NCBI GenBank assembly: GCA_003116975.1
Contig: BGKB01000432.1
Span: forward strand, 1 to 23,001
Length of the DNA: 23,001 bases
From: Aurantiochytrium sp. KH105
Lineage: Eukaryota > Sar > Bigyra > Thraustochytrida > Thraustochytriidae
Direction of reading: 5' to 3'
A program made the translations under genes and the position numbers. The notes under the pieces were generated by a model. It was given only the letters and a program-made list of their open reading frames with translations, had not been told where the DNA came from and did not search any database. Shown here piece after piece: positions 1 through 11,282 of the stretch (positions are counted from its first letter, which is position 1; every line of letters begins with the position of its first letter).

Positions 1-428
1 GCAAGTACATCAACGCCGGGTCGATGCGCGAGAACCCGGAGTTCGTGACACTCATGAAGCTGTACACGGAGAACGCCGAGGCGGTGAGCCAGCCGGCGCT
101 GTTCCGCCTGGTCAAGGCTCACTTCGACCGCCACTGCCGCCCCATCGTGCGGGAGGAGTGGACGCTGCCGTGCATCGAGGAGCACTTCACTGTGCACACC
201 AACTACCCCACGGACGAGGTCCTCAAGCAGCTCAAGGTGCTCACGTCGATCCGCAACAACATGATCTCCACGGCGCTGTTGCGCAATGTGCGCAACAACG
301 CGGTCGAGCCGCTCAACAACAACATCAAGAACCTGGTCATCATCCAAAAGGAGATCCGCGAGCTGATGCTGGCCAAGAAGAAGATCAGCACCATGCTGGG
401 CTACAGCGAGATCCTCGACAAATACTGA
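1..428 (+). CDS. 3' end of an unrecognised protein gene (5' part lies outside the window)
   Basis: The reading frame is already open at base 3 and runs to a TGA at 426-428, giving about 141 C-terminal residues. The Met at base 24 is probably internal, because coding-like sequence (KYINAGS) continues upstream of it. Codons are strongly GC-ending, as in a real gene of a GC-rich genome. The protein is mostly charged and helical in character, with an Asn-rich patch (VRNNAVEPLNNNIKN) and a Lys-rich segment (LMLAKKKIS) near the end. There is no membrane segment and no catalytic motif I can name, and I do not recognise the family. It converges on the minus-strand gene ending at 537, leaving a 108-bp AT-richer spacer that must hold both 3' ends. 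Confidence is high that it is coding; its function is unknown. Confidence 0.8.
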   Translation, partial: KYINAGSMRENPEFVTLMKLYTENAEAVSQPALFRLVKAHFDRHCRPIVREEWTLPCIEEHFTVHTNYPTDEVLKQLKVLTSIRNNMISTALLRNVRNNAVEPLNNNIKNLVIIQKEIRELMLAKKKISTMLGYSEILDKY

Positions 429-470
429 AAGTGAGTTGTGAGTGCCTAGCAAGCAGCCAGGTTGATGAAT

Positions 471-490
471 CATTCCATTCCATTCCATTC
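471..490. repeat. (CATTC)4 pentanucleotide microsatellite
   Basis: Four perfect CATTC units lie in the 108-bp spacer between two convergent genes. The spacer (429-536) is AT-rich and otherwise contains only probable 3' untranslated sequence for both genes. Confidence 0.8.
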
Positions 491-536
491 TATTACATAA
501 TACAGTACATTATGCTACTACATTACTTTTCATTTC

Positions 537-2774
537 TCATGCCGAGTCGCGAGTGCTAGAGGAGGCTTGCCCCGGACCCGGCTGAGACTGCGAGGAGACA
601 TCCGCCGGCGCGAGCCCGAGACATTCCCGGAGCTCGGCCATCTCGGCCGCGGCAGCGCTCTTCGCTTCGGCCGATTCACCCCGCACGAGCTCGGCGCGAG
701 CAAAGTCGATCACACGCACGGCGCCCGTGTCGGGACAGAGCACAAAGTTGCGCAGCGCCACGTCGCCGTGCAGACAGCCGGCCGCGTGCACGCGAGCGAG
801 GGCCGCGAGGGCCCGGGTCTGCACCTCCTTGTCGAGCGGCGCCTCGAGCTGGTCCAAGCTCGTGCCCACATCCAAGGTGATGACCGCGTGCCAGCCGCCG
901 TCGTCCTCGCTCATGAGCGCGCCGCCGTAGACCAGAGGCGGCACCGTCGACCCTTGCAGGGCGAAGAGCGCCGCGTAGACGTCCGTCTCGCGAACGACCA
1001 CATCGACAGCCTCGGCAGCGGTGAGGCCGTCCGACGTGCCCGCCACGGGCGTCTTGATGATAAAGTCGAGCCCGTCGGGTCGTCGCAGCCGCAGCACGCT
1101 CGAGGCCGCAGACTCCCGCACGCGCTCGTAGGCCTTGTCGTACGGCACCGGCAGCAGGTCTGCCATGGCAGAGCGGTGGAGCGGGAGCAGACCGCCCGGC
1201 CCGCCGGACGCCGCGTTACCGTTCTTGATGTTGGTAAAGTAATCGTGAGTCTTTTGCTCGTAGGGCGTCCCCGTGCCGCCCCCCACTCTGCGAAGGTCAC
1301 GCAGCTGGGCGCGCCACTTTTTGATGACGTGCTGCCCCAAGGGAGAGTCGTGGGCAGGAAACTGATTCCGCGCGGCGTCCCCAGCCTGGATGGCATGCAG
1401 GAGAGCGGTAAGGTATCCGATATGCAGGGATTGCATCTCGCCACCCGTGCACTCATAGGGACTCGACACCAGAAGTCCGGCGGGTTGCTCCGCGCCCGGA
1501 CGATCGTCGTCGTCGCGCTTGAGAAACCATGTCAACTCCGTCGTACTGATGGCGCCGTAGCGCAGCCCGAGGACGATCATGTACCCGTACGCCTGTTCTA
1601 CGACATGCTTCAGATCCGGAATATTGCCTCTATGCCCGTCGGGCTCCCTCCTCAGAGCATGGTTCCAAACTTCTGTCATGCGGACCCCATCTCCGTCCTT
1701 GCCTGGAAAAGCCGCGGGGCTCTTGTGCTCGTGCACCAGCAGAGGCTGCATTTCATCGCCCCCGTCGCCCCCACCCACGAGCCACAGCTGGTCGGGCCGA
1801 GAGTGCACAACCGTGACGTACTCGAACTTGAGCGATACCTTGACATCGCCTAAGGGCTTGTCGCGGTGCTCAAAGACGTGTTGTAACAGAGGGTCGCCCG
1901 ACCGCGCGTACATGAGCATGGCGCAACCCGTCTCGCTTTCCGAGGCGTCCAGACTGCGTCGCGTCAGAAAGGCGCCCGCGTCGATCGACAGCTCACCGCC
2001 GATGGCACCGCCGATGTCCATGCTCGAGGCGAAATCTTCCCAGTGACCGATGCGCTGGAACTCCAAGCCCCAAGGCCGTTGCCCACTGGACGACGGCGCG
2101 GGCGCGTTAACGACCTGCTCGCACAGGGCGCGCCCAAGAACTTCCACCCACGGCAGTTCGCCTCGATTCATCCTTGATCGCAACGCATCCATTTCACGCT
2201 GCTGTGCATCTCCAGGGTCGCCCCCTGCGGTACTGGCGCTCGCGCCAGAGCCCGCGCGGCTCTGCCTAGGCATCGCCGGCAACCAGCCCCTTGCATCGAG
2301 GCGATTTTCAATGTCGACAATGTTGGTCATAATTGATGCGCGTCTCGCCTCGGCGTCGGCGAGTTGGCGCGCCCGATCGTCCGGCGACAGTTTAGAGTCT
2401 CCTTTGAGGTGAATTATTTCATTCGCCAACTCGCGGTCATACTTCTGCGCTTGGCTATATTCACCATTCAGCTCTTTATACTCTTCATACTCCTTCTCCA
2501 GCTTTTCATACTTCTTCTCCAGCACTGCTGTCGCCTCGGCGCGGGCGGCGTCTTGGCGATCGCGAGAAAAATGTGATGCACGCGAAAAAGCCAGAATTGT
2601 CTCCGCGTCCAGGCCCGACCACTTCTCCTCCAAGTACGCATAGAACTCCTGCACGCTGTCATCGCCGAAGAACTTGACATGCCCGGGCTTGAGCGCTCTG
2701 AAGACCGAGTCCGGCCACTTCGTGTAGTCGGCCTCGTCGATGGGCAAGGTGACCAAGGGCGTCGCGGTCGACAT
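537..2774 (-). CDS. Crinkler/CR-type effector-like protein: PD-(D/E)XK nuclease-like domain fused to a kinase-like domain
   Basis: An intronless 745-residue frame with GC-ending codons. Residues 1-75 form an N-terminal region without signal peptide or the oomycete LFLAK motif. Residues 80-125 are a Glu/Lys/Tyr-rich probable coiled coil, and 170-190 an Ala/Ser/Gly linker. Residues about 235-465 resemble a restriction-endonuclease fold: D328 in SRPDQLW, then E349-x-K351 in HEHKSP, then Q394/Y396. Residues about 545-720 resemble a protein kinase: K574 (FIIKTP), E596 (RETDVY), catalytic HGDVALRN (D671, N676) and VIDFA (D690) where DFG is usual. Nuclease plus kinase with an HGDxxxRN loop is the known layout of the toxin domain in many CR/Crinkler proteins of fungi and oomycetes, which act in host cells or against other organisms. 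The key residues of both domains are present, so the gene looks intact. The role of this particular protein is inference. The start is the first Met of the frame; no better one was seen. Confidence 0.8.
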   Translation of the reverse strand: MSTATPLVTLPIDEADYTKWPDSVFRALKPGHVKFFGDDSVQEFYAYLEEKWSGLDAETILAFSRASHFSRDRQDAARAEATAVLEKKYEKLEKEYEEYKELNGEYSQAQKYDRELANEIIHLKGDSKLSPDDRARQLADAEARRASIMTNIVDIENRLDARGWLPAMPRQSRAGSGASASTAGGDPGDAQQREMDALRSRMNRGELPWVEVLGRALCEQVVNAPAPSSSGQRPWGLEFQRIGHWEDFASSMDIGGAIGGELSIDAGAFLTRRSLDASESETGCAMLMYARSGDPLLQHVFEHRDKPLGDVKVSLKFEYVTVVHSRPDQLWLVGGGDGGDEMQPLLVHEHKSPAAFPGKDGDGVRMTEVWNHALRREPDGHRGNIPDLKHVVEQAYGYMIVLGLRYGAISTTELTWFLKRDDDDRPGAEQPAGLLVSSPYECTGGEMQSLHIGYLTALLHAIQAGDAARNQFPAHDSPLGQHVIKKWRAQLRDLRRVGGGTGTPYEQKTHDYFTNIKNGNAASGGPGGLLPLHRSAMADLLPVPYDKAYERVRESAASSVLRLRRPDGLDFIIKTPVAGTSDGLTAAEAVDVVVRETDVYAALFALQGSTVPPLVYGGALMSEDDGGWHAVITLDVGTSLDQLEAPLDKEVQTRALAALARVHAAGCLHGDVALRNFVLCPDTGAVRVIDFARAELVRGESAEAKSAAAAEMAELRECLGLAPADVSSQSQPGPGQASSSTRDSA

Positions 2775-3238
2775 GATTGATCACAATCGAGCGCAGCCCC
2801 GCGGCCCGCCGCTGGCTGGTAGGGTAGGGCGGGCGGTTGAAGCCAGCACAGCCAAGCGCGGCCTCGTTGCGCCGCTCGTTGCAGTACTGCCTGCGTGCCT
2901 GCATGCTGTGGCAGCTGCAGCCCGCGAGCGAGCTTCGGCACAAGAGAGCAGCACATGGATAAAAGAAAAAGAACAAGGGCCATCGACCTATTCTACAGCC
3001 CTACTCATCTCATCACCCAGGTAAAGTTCGCACATGTGCGTCAATGCACACGTTTATTTTAATTAATTTTAAAAGCACACAAGACCACGAAAAGCTCTTA
3101 AGGTTGTTGCCATAACCCTAACTCGTTGTCTTGTGATAGAAACGCATGAACCTGTCAAGAAGCTATAGTGCGTCAACACCACAAGAATAAGTAAAAGAAA
3201 CAGAATGAAAATACTTACGTTGGATCTTGATCTTGTAG
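2775..3238. other. Intergenic region upstream of the nuclease-kinase gene
   Basis: About 460 bp with no supported gene. It should contain the promoter of the minus-strand nuclease-kinase gene, but I see no convincing TATA element. The stretch around 3052-3075 is very AT-rich and carries a TTTATT (AATAAA on the minus strand), which could be a polyadenylation signal for a minus-strand transcript. Confidence 0.45.
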
Positions 3239-3986
3239 AGTGGCACCACCCGACCATCAGGCGCGGCGCGCGCTCCTGTCCCTAGCGTGGACGAAGCCAG
3301 CATCTACGAGATGGCCGGGAAGGTCTGCATCGACCATGGCGATACGCACAGCGGTGGCGGCGCCGTGCTCAACGACAGAGTCGCCTTCCTCTTCCTCGAA
3401 CGCGACGACGGGTCTTGCCTAGAACGAGGACCGTTACAGTGAGGGCGCAGTGGCAGAGGGCCACAGCGATGCGAGCATGGCGCTGGCCGAGTCTCTCCTC
3501 GTCGTCATCAGAGACCAGGCCGCAGTGGCCGGCGACGGCGAGACCGGCGCGGCCGCGGACATCATCCTCGCCGAGAACAGCACGTGCAGGGAGGATTCGA
3601 TGGCCGTCACCGTCGACGTCGACGTGACCGCCGTCCTCGCGCTCGACGGCGCGGCCGACAACGAAAGCGCTGCCTTCGTGCTCAGCCGCGTCGACGAGCT
3701 CGACTGGGAGCTCGGCGGCTACTACTGCTACGAGGAGGGCGAGGCCGGCGTGCTGCACGCCGCAGTGCTGTCCTCGGAGCTGTTCGCGCTGGCAGAGGAG
3801 GACGCGCTGCGCGACCTGGCTCCCGCAAGCTAGCGTTAGCAGCCGAAGGCCCTGCAGGTCGAGGCGGCCGTCGACCTCGAAGAAGCGCCCACCTTTCTCG
3901 CCACCGCCGACGACGGGCCCCTGGTCAGAGGTGGGTTGTTGTTGAGCGCACGCACTTTGTTTTTTCCTCGCAAAGAATCAACATGA
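3239..3986 (+). pseudogene. Degenerate coding remnant with a frameshift and two tandem stops
   Basis: Two reading frames on the + strand with clear GC-ending codon bias join end to end. The first runs from the stop at 3236-3238 to the TGA at 3440-3442 and contains EASIYEMAGKVCIDHGD and RVAFLFLERDD. The second is open from 3423 to a TAG at 3831-3833, contains ALAESLLVVIRDQ, VTVDVDVTAVLALDG and WELGGYYCYEEGE, and is shifted by +1. A second TAG follows at 3837-3839. The same frame then stays codon-biased (KALQVEAAVDLEEAPTFLA) to about 3930, where AG|GTGGGT could be a splice donor, and closes at 3984-3986. No start codon or complete domain is visible and I do not recognise the family. A single frameshift plus close paired stops inside otherwise biased sequence suggest a decayed gene. 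Sequencing error or unusual splicing is the alternative. Confidence 0.5.
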
Positions 3987-6470
3987 TGACGCCTGCGGCG
4001 ATGATGAGCACGTCTCTTCGAGCACTGGCAAGCATTCAGCCTTTATATTTTCAATTAGCCAAGCAGGCCAGGCCAGGCTGCCTCGTGAGCGACGCGTCTG
4101 ACTTGGGCATCGGTGGCTAGCTTGCCGTGCAGCGAGCTCGTTGATGGTGCCCAGGTCCACATCAGGTCCACATCAGCCAAGTGTTTTATCCGCGCGTTGC
4201 AAAGTGGATCATTGGTCCTTGCAAATGAACAAACAGCCAGGCATAATCAGCGAAAACGAAGACTCGGCCAGTCTCGATCTCTCTCTCTCATCGTCGCCGC
4301 CGAAGACAAAACGACGAAGCTGGGCGCCGCGGAGAGGAGAGGGGTGCGCCCAGGCAGCGCGCGGGCCCGACGGATGGCGTTGAGAGCCCGATGTGCTCAG
4401 GCGGGCGCGCGCCCGTGGCAGACCTCGCCGCAGCGCTTTGGCGCACGGAACGGCTTGGAGTTGGATTGATCCAACGAAGATGCGAACGACCAGCGAAGGC
4501 GCGAAGGCGACGTGTCCAGGCGCGGGTGCCGGCAGCGCGAGCGAGCGAGCCAGGAGATAAGCGGGGAGGCTGAGTATGGTGAGCTGCAGTGGAGACGTGC
4601 GAGCCAGAAAGACTGTCTTGCGCTATCCGGCGTCTCGGCCTCTTGCGCAGCAACGAGGAAGGCGAAGAAAAGGCTGCCGCAGCGTCCAGGTGCCCTCGCG
4701 AGCGCTTATGATCAAAGAAGACTCAGATGGCGCAGCGTGCATGTAATATGCAATGGCTTACTCGTGTGCCTGGCGGTCTTGCATTGGGCTCACGTTCAAG
4801 TTGGCTACAGCAACGTCGATTGTTTTTAAAAATCGCGGCTGCTAGCGCCAATCGCTTTTTCGATGCTGCCTTGAGGGGCAACGTGGGGCATCGATCCTTA
4901 AGTTCATGCGGCCACGATCGCTGGCACCAGAGGCTCAACTGTAGGCGCCATGTCGTCAAAGCCGTCGCTTGCTGCTGTGACTCGTGCACGCGAAAGAATC
5001 TCGACCCGTGGAAATGACATCGTTCGGCGAAACGGGCTGTGCTGTTGCTGTGTCAGGTGACGAGCAAGAGGCCGACGGGCATCGAAGTCCTGCGAGGAGA
5101 CTTGGCTGGGGTGTGTGCTGGGCTAGTGTGTCGTTGCCAATGGCTCACTGGCTCACGAACGTGGACACCGAGCGCTCCACGCGTGCTGCGGCCGACGTTG
5201 CGAGAGCTACTTGGTCGCCTGTAATCTTGATCGTTTCGTCCTGGCGTTCCTCAGCTGAGCAGGCCAGAGGCATCTTTTGAAAGTCTCTCTGCGGGTCTGC
5301 CAGATGATCGCGCATGTAGAGCGGACATCGTCTTCGATTCGAGACACGGTCGCCGCCAGCCTTGCCAAAAACCTGAAATCTCTTGACCTGGATATGTGCC
5401 AACGCATGTGAGAGTTTGGATCTTGCCGACCGGCTGGCGTGCTGCGTCGAGGCGTGTAATATGCGAAAACTGATCCAAGAAGACGGCGCGACGAGCACGA
5501 GTGCTGCTTGCTAGACTTGAGCGAGATTGAAGATGCGCCGCCGCGTTTCCGAGCTGAAGCAGCATTGGCAAGCTTGTCGAAGAAGCTCTCAACGATGATC
5601 TCAGAGACAAAACGGTAGCAGAGGGTAGCTTGAGACTGACTCGCTGTTTTGTGGCCAAGGTCAGATTGGAAATGAGAGATGGCCGGGACTTGCTGGTCTT
5701 GATTGCTGGCTGACTGGTTTCGAAGATATGCGTATCTTTTCCCATACTGATGATTGCCCCGACACTTTAGCTTGAAGAGGCGTTTCAGGCCCAGATTACG
5801 ACACCTGTATGAGCTTGTCGTCACGCGATACGTGCTTACACATCACATGATCCTGTTCTCTCCTGGTGCTTGCTGTCATTCTTGCGATGCGCTGACAAAA
5901 TGTCAGGCAAAAGAAGCCGGGACGAACTGGCGCGTTGGCCGCGGCGCCGACTTAGCGCTTGCCCTTTTCTAGAGCGCAAGCATTTGGTCTGAGGTAGCAC
6001 GAGACTTGGTGCTCAAGGCCAGGAGAGGCAACATGAAGGAGGCTGGGACCTCACTTGGATCTTCGCAAGAGGACCGCCAAAAAAAAATTGCCATTTGCAG
6101 CAGCACTTTTAGCATTGTCTGCTTTCGACATCGCTCACGGCCACCTCAGTATACGCTTATTTTTGCCACGATGACGGAGTCCGCCTTGATGATCTTGTTT
6201 GTGCCAGCACCAGATCGTGCAGGCTTGCGCCTTTCAAAGTCTAATTCCGAGCAGCCTCGATGAGTCGCGATCATCAAGTATGCCAAGCATGCCAGGCCGG
6301 GCTAGCTCGCGGGCGAGGCTGTTTCGAGGCGCCTGGCGTGCCCATCCATCCTTGGCAAGCTCGAGCTCTTGCAAGCTTGCGCCAAGACTTGCGCTCGCCA
6401 AGTGACTTTTTTCGCGCTGCAAAGTGGACTATGAAGTTGCACCGCGGCGCTCGGTCGCTGGAGGCGAGCT
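3987..6470. other. About 2.5 kb without a supported gene
   Basis: Less GC-rich than the genes to its left and lacking their codon bias. It contains a tandem 11-mer AGGTCCACATC x2 (4153-4174). Overlapping minus-strand frames of 205 and 164 codons (5207-5824 and 5251-5745) show no domain, codon bias or plausible composition, so I do not call them genes. No RNA gene was recognised. Confidence 0.5.
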
Positions 6471-7847
6471 AATAAGGAGAGAATAGGGGGCAAGCTTTGG
6501 CTACGCCACGGCCACGAAAAAGTACGCGCGTGGCAGGACGAGGCGGCGCAGGGCAGGAGCTAGTGCTGAGGCAAGCGCTGACCTCGTCGGCACAGTCGTT
6601 GTCTCTGTAGTGGATGCGAAAAGCGGCTACTTGTTGTGGCAAAAAAGGAAGACAAGCTGGCTGGGCTTGTTCGCCGCAGATCTCGCTGGGAAGGCTGCAG
6701 ATCGTCCGCGCACGCTGTGTGCAGGCTCTTCCAAGATTTTGCGGCGTCATGTAAGCATTTTTGCATGGATCAAGGGCCTTGGCGTTCGTTCATGAGGCAT
6801 TTGTTTCATAGAAGAGGACATGGACGCGGGTTCGCAACGCCGCCACGCAAGCTGCAGACCCGGCGAGATGAGCTCGCTGAGCTGACTGGCATATATGGGC
6901 GCTAGACATTGTATGCGATCGCTTGTAAGATGGTTGACGCATGTTGCAGTCGTGATTGTCAAGCAAGAGAGCCCAACGTGCATTGTACTTGCAAAGTATT
7001 GGCTTGCAGACTGACTGCACGGATAGAAAAAGGTGCCGCATCGTCAGAGAGCGGCCAAATGTGCGTGAGCGAGCTTGTTTGAGAGCTAGGCTGCGTATAA
7101 GCTAAATATCAGCCGCGTTCGAGGTGCAAGAAGGCGAGGAAGGCAAAAGTGAACAATATGGGACATCGTTGGCAACGCACGCGAGAGCACGCAAATGCAG
7201 TGCGATCATTGTCGCAGAGCTTGAGAAAGCCTGGTAGGCATAAGGAAGCGTAGCGAGTGCAGTATTGGCAGCGTGCTGCTTGTGTAAGTCAAGACTAGCG
7301 TTGCAAACGAGGTGTTGCTTGGCAAAATTAATGTGCTTTGGCCCGGCCTCAGCCTGCCAACAGTGACGGATGATATGCAAATGAGCTTACAAAGAATGGC
7401 CCGGGTGTATAGCCTGGCGCCACGATTTTTGTTTGGATCGAGCGAGTATTGCTGAAGAGAAAAGCATGCTCGTGCGTTTGTCTCCTTTCTTTTTTGTTAT
7501 TTGAACCGAGCTCTTTGTCGGTTTCGTTGCTTGCAGGAGAGATGAGCAGCGTCGTACGACAGGGCAAGACGCGCGATGCGTAGGTCTTGCACAGAGAGGT
7601 GGCGTGGCTAAATTTGGTCAAAGAGCTCGTGCAGGCAGCGCTGTTGTAAAAAAGAAAAGGTCAAGAAAGAAGAAAATGAGGGGTGGCTTTGTGGTACCAG
7701 ACCGAGCGAGCGAGTGATGGCAGAGGCAACACAAAGGCAGGAATGGCCAGCGCAATACTGAGGCAACAGCTGAGCGTGGTTGCTTTTGCTGTCGGCGACT
7801 ATGTGCGGCAGTGAAGGTTGGCTAAACTTGACCAAAAAGGACGAGCT
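6471..7847 (+). repeat. Array unit 1
   Basis: First unit, set at the AATAAGGAGAGAATA landmark that recurs at each unit boundary. Sequence upstream of 6471 shows no similarity to the preceding part of a unit, so the array edge is here. It is slightly shorter than its siblings (about 1377 bp) and carries no gene. Confidence 0.75.
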
Positions 7848-9407
7848 AAAAAAAGAGAGAGAAAATGTGAGCGAGTGTATATGGCAAGCTTTGGCTGCGG
7901 CGCGTGTGAGCAAAAGGTACACGCGTGGCAGAGCGAGACGGTGCAAGGTAGGGGCTAGTGCTGAGGCAAGTGCTGAGCTCGTCGGCACAGTCGTTGTCTC
8001 TGTAGTGGATGCGAAAAGCGGCAACTCGTTGAGAGCTCAAACAGGAGGCAAGCTGGCTTGGCTTGTTCGCCGCAGATCTCGCTGGGAAGGCTGCAGATCG
8101 TCCGCGCAGGCTGCGTGCAGGCTCTAGCAAGATGTTGTGGCGTCATGTCATCGTTCTTGTATGGATCAAAGGCCTTGGCGGTGGTCCATGAGGCGTTTGT
8201 TTCACAGGAGAGGAGATAGACGCGGGTTCGCGACGCCGCCACGCAAGCTGCAGACCCGGCGAGACGAGCTCGCCAAGCTGACTGGCACGTATGGGCGCTG
8301 GTNTGGCGTCATGTCATCGTTCTTGTATGGATCAAAGGCCTTGGCGGTGGTCCATGAGGCGTTTGTTTCACAGGAGAGGAGATAGACGCGGGTTCGCGAC
8401 GCCGCCACGCAAGCTGCAGACCCGGCGAGACGAGCTCGCCAAGCTGACTGGCACGTATGGGCGCTGGTCATTGTATTTGTTTGTTTGCAAGATTGTTGAC
8501 CCATGTTGCAGGTGTGCTTGTTTGGCAAGAGAGCCCAACGTGTATTGTACGTGCAAAGAATTGGCTTGCAGACTGACTGCACGGATAGAAAAGAGTGCCG
8601 CATCGCCAGCGAATGCTTGAACTTGCGTGGACAGGCTTGTGTGAGAGCTGCGCTGCGAATCAGAGAAATACCAGCTGCCTTCAAAGTGCAAGAAAGAGAG
8701 CAAAGTAATATTGAATAATATAAGGCAGCGTTGGCAACTCACGCCAGAGCAAGCAAATGCAGGGGATCCTTGTCGCAGAGCTTGGGGAGGCTGCCAGGCA
8801 TGTGGCAGATCCGCGAGAGTAGTTTTGGCAGCGTGCGGCTCGTGTAAGTCAAGACAGCGTTGCAAACGAGATGTTGCTTGGCTAATTGATGTGCTTTGGC
8901 CCGGGTTTAGCCTGCCAATAGTGACGGATGATCTGTAAATGAGCTTGCAAAGGCTGGTCTAGGTCTGTGGCTTGACGCCATGGCTTTCGATTGGATCGAA
9001 CGACTGTTGTTGGAGAGAAAAGCACGCAAGTGCGTCGCTTCCTTTCTTTTTTGTCATTTGAACCGGGCTCTTTTTTGGTTTCGTTGCCTGCGCAGCGTCG
9101 TTGGACAGAGCGACGCGCGCGATGCGTAGGTCTTGCACAGGAAGACGACGTGGCGCGATATCGTCGGCGTGGGCAAAGAGCTTGTGCAGGCAACGCTGTT
9201 GTGAAAAAAAAAGACACAAAAAATTAGAAGAAAATGAGGTGTGGCTTTGTGGCACGAGATCGGGCAAGCGAGAGATGGCAGAGGCAACACAAAGACAGCA
9301 GTAGACAGCGCAGGTCTAGCGCAAGAGCTGAGCGTGGTTGCTTTTGCTGTCGGCGAACACGTGCAGCAGTGAAGGGTGGCTAAACTTGACCAAAAAAGGA
9401 CCAGCTC
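7848..9407 (+). repeat. Array unit 2 (contains an artefactual 165-nt duplication)
   Basis: Apparent length is 1560 bp. Subtracting the 165-nt duplication and the single n at 8303 gives about 1394 bp, the normal period. Confidence 0.75.
8138..8468. repeat. 165-nt direct duplication around one ambiguous base (probable assembly artefact)
   Basis: 8138-8302 and 8304-8468 read as the same sequence, separated only by n at 8303. No other unit of the array has this duplication. This fits two contig ends that overlap but were joined with a placeholder base. Confidence 0.8.
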
Positions 9408-10807
9408 ATAAAGAGAGCGTGGGCCAGCGAGTGTATATAGCAAGCTTTGGCTGCGGCGCGAGTGAACAAAAGGTATACGCGTGGCAGAGCGAGACGGTGC
9501 AAGGTAGGCGTTAGGGCTGAGGCAAGTGCTGAGCTCGTCGGCAGAGTCACTGTCTCTGCAGTGGATGCGAAAAGCTGCCTTGTTGAGAGCCAAAAAAGAA
9601 GGCAAGCTGGCTGGGCTTGTTCGCCGCAGATCTCGCTGGGAAGGCTGTAGATCGTCCGCGCGCGCTACGGGAGGCTTTGGCAAGATATTGTGGCGTCATG
9701 CAAGCATTTTCGCATTGATCAAGGGCCTTGACGGTGGTTTTTATGGCGTTTGTTCACGAGAAGATGAGGTGCGTACGAGTGAGCGAAGCAGCTACGCAAG
9801 CTGCAGACCCGGCGAGACGAGCTCGCTGAGCTGACTGGCACGTTTGCACGCTGGCCAATTTATCTGTTTGTTTGCAAGATGGTTGACGCATGTTGCAGGT
9901 ATCGTTGGCGAGGCAGAGAGCCTAGAGTGCGTGGTATGTGCAAAGTTTTGGTTTGCAGACTGACTGCACGGATAGAAAATGGCGTCGCAGGCCAGCGAGG
10001 GGGTTGGTTAGCGCGGGCAAGCCTATTCAAGAGCTGGGCTGGGGATCAGCGGAATTTCAGCTGCGCTCGAGGTGCAAGAAAGAGAGCAAGGTGAAAGTGA
10101 ACAATACGAGGCAGCGCTGGCAACGCGCGCGAGAGCAAGCAAATGCTGCGCGATCCTGGTCGCAGAGCTCTTGAAGGACTGGCAGGGATGTGGTAGATCA
10201 GCGAGAGCAGTTTTGGCAGCGTGCTGCTTGTGTAAGTCAAGGCTAGTGTTGCAAACGAGGTGTTGGTTGGCTAAGTTGATGTGCTTTGGTCCGCTCGCGG
10301 CTTGAGAGGGATGGCAAATGACCTGCAGATGAGCTTGCAAAGGCTGATCCAAGTGTACAGGTTGGATCTATGGCTTTGAATTGGATCGAGCGACTTTTGT
10401 TGAAGAGAAAAGCATGCTAATGAGTTTGACCTGTTTGTTTTTTTTGAACCGAGCTCTTTGTTGGTTTCGTTGCCTGCAGCAGAATTGGGCAGCGCCATTG
10501 GACAGAACAGCGCGCGCGATGCGTAGGTCTTGCGCAGCGAAGTGGTGTGGCTTGATATCGTCGGCGTGGGCGGAGAGCTCGTGCAGGCAGCTCTATTGTG
10601 GAAGATAAAATAGACGACGCAAAAAAGAAAGAAAATGTTGTGTGGCTTTGTGGCAGGAGATCGAGCGGGCGGGGAATGGCAGAGGCGAAACAAAGGCAGC
10701 AGTAGACAGCGTAGGTCTAGTGCAGGAGCTGAGTGTGGTTGCTTTTGCTGTCGGTGAACACGTGCGGCAGTGGAGGATAGTTGAAGTTGGCAAAAAAGAG
10801 GCGAACA
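9408..10807 (+). repeat. Array unit 3
   Basis: A complete 1400-bp unit without insertions, which makes it a good reference for the others. Its segment around 9873-9900 (CAAGATGGTTGACGCATG) is one of the empty sites used to define the insertion of the first transposon in unit 4. Confidence 0.75.
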
Positions 10808-11282
10808 AATAAGGGGAGGATATGTGAGCGAATGTAGGGCAGGCGGTTGCGACGTCAAGACCATGGAAAATTACGCGCATCGTAGGACGAGACGGTGCAG
10901 AGTAGGAGCCAGTGCCAAGACAAGCGCAGGGCTCGTTTGACAGTCATCGTCTTTGCAGTGGATGCGAAAAGCGGCTGCTTGTTGAGGCAAAAAAAGAAAG
11001 AAAAGCTGGCTGGGCTCGTTCGCCGCAGATTTCGCTGAGAAGACTGCAAATCGTCTGCGCACGCTACGTGTAGGCTTTAGCAAGATGTTGTGGCATCGTG
11101 TCATCATTCTTGTATGGATCAAGGGTCTTGACGGTGGTTTTTATGGCGTTTGTTCAGTGAAGAGGAGATGGAACGCGGGTCCGCGACGCAGCCACGCAAG
11201 CTGCAGACCCGGCGAGACGAGCACGTCGTGCTGATTGACCGTGAATGGGTGCTAGACGGTGTATGCGATCGTTTTCAAGATT

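Noticed and set aside
567..1853. A 428-codon + strand frame opposite the nuclease-kinase gene
   Set aside because: It is the antisense shadow of the minus-strand gene. Its residues are dominated by Arg/His/Ala/Gly as expected for a complement of GC-ending codons, while the minus frame carries recognisable motifs.
3069..3260. Canonical GTAAGT donor on the minus strand at about 3220 with a short possible last exon and an AATAAA downstream
   Set aside because: The exon upstream of the donor is only about 24 codons and overlaps the better-supported + strand coding remnant. No protein family or longer exon chain was visible.
8221..8262. GGTTCGCGACGCC in array units as a Pol III B box (tRNA or SINE)
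   Set aside because: No A box at the right distance and no cloverleaf could be drawn. The match departs from the consensus at fixed positions.
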